Assembly: GCA_030432455.1 (NCBI GenBank)
Contig: JAUIHC010000131.1
Span: 1 to 7,640, forward strand
Reading direction: 5' to 3'
From: Phycisphaerae bacterium
GTDB taxonomy: Bacteria > Planctomycetota > Phycisphaerae > Phycisphaerales > SM1A02
Length of the DNA stretch: 7,640 bases
The position numbers and the translations under genes are program-made. The notes beneath the pieces are model-generated. The model was not told the DNA's origin, did not search any database, and was given only the letters and a program-made list of their open reading frames with translations. Positions 7,421-7,640 of the stretch are shown in pieces. Numbering within the stretch: position 1 is the first letter of the stretch; every line of letters starts with the position of its first letter.

Positions 7421-7640
7421 ACCATCGGAACCGGACCGTCCAGGGATGCCGTCGAGTTGCGGCGTGGGTGCTCCCGTCGATGCTGATCGTCGTGCCGGTC
7501 CTCGGCGTGGTGGCCGACGACCCGGTGACCACGCCGCCCTCGCCGCCGGTCACCGAACCCCCGACCACCGAGCCGCCCGCGGATCCGCCGCCGTCGCTCG
7601 ACGATCTTCTCGATCTCGAACCCGAGTCGAACGCCGAAGG
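7417..7640 (+). CDS. Secreted Pro/Thr-rich protein, N-terminal part (3' end outside window)
   Basis: The frame is open from the ATG at 7417 to the right edge, giving 74 codons. A perfect AGGAGG and the ATGA overlap with the upstream gene support this start. Residues 1-33 form a classical signal peptide: an Arg-rich n-region (R4, R6, R12, R13), a hydrophobic core WVLPSMLIVVPVLG (17-30) and a VVA cleavage site before D34. The mature protein begins with an acidic DD, then a Pro/Thr/Glu-rich stretch (36-59, 12 prolines in 24 residues, with TEPP repeated twice), then the acidic amphipathic segment SLDDLLDLEPE (60-70). The stretch looks like a flexible linker leading to a domain beyond the window. 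C11 sits before the hydrophobic core and is not a lipobox, so this is not a lipoprotein. I do not recognise the family. Tight coupling to the coiled-coil gene suggests an extracytoplasmic partner of the same complex. Confidence 0.75.
   Translation, partial: MNHRNRTVQGCRRVAAWVLPSMLIVVPVLGVVADDPVTTPPSPPVTEPPTTEPPADPPPSLDDLLDLEPESNAE

Noticed and set aside
7438..7449. Possible lipobox (VQGC, residues 8-11) in the secreted protein
   Set aside because: The cysteine precedes the hydrophobic core and the -3/-2 residues do not fit a lipobox; a signal peptidase I site (VVA before DD) fits better.

Overview
This is a 7.6 kb, very GC-rich (about 70%) and gene-dense stretch of bacterial chromosome. Every gene reads on the plus strand and they form one compact operon. 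Strong G/C bias at third codon positions, Arg-for-Lys replacement, purine-rich Shine-Dalgarno sites and the gene content suggest a Planctomycetota bacterium, possibly of the Phycisphaerae group. This placement is inferred from family resemblance and composition; no rRNA or other taxonomic marker is present.

Layout: (1) bases 1-1430 hold the 3' part of a large membrane-anchored BatA-like protein whose start lies upstream of the window. (2) Bases 1427-3802 encode a 791-residue membrane protein with two N-terminal membrane segments, a von Willebrand factor A (vWA) domain with a complete metal-binding MIDAS motif, an Ig-like stretch, an amidotransferase-like (flavodoxin-type) fold and a C-terminal membrane segment. 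(3) Bases 3839-7420 encode a 1193-residue protein with three N-terminal membrane segments, beta-rich extracytoplasmic domains and a long charged helical or coiled-coil C-terminal half, resembling the DUF4175/TIGR02302 type. (4) Bases 7417-7640 hold the start of a secreted protein with a signal peptide and a Pro/Thr/Glu-rich linker; it runs off the right edge.

Genes 1/2 and genes 3/4 overlap by ATGA, each with a strong Shine-Dalgarno site inside the upstream gene. Genes 2 and 3 are separated by only 36 bases, with no visible terminator. All four products are predicted to sit in or across the cytoplasmic membrane with their large domains outside the cytoplasm. The simplest reading is a co-translated envelope complex of the MoxR/DUF58/BatA-vWA kind, in which an upstream MoxR AAA+ ATPase and DUF58 protein (not in this window) would be expected. 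The function of such planctomycete operons is not established as far as I know. No RNA genes, mobile elements, CRISPR arrays, promoters or terminators were recognised, and no non-coding stretch exceeds 36 bases.
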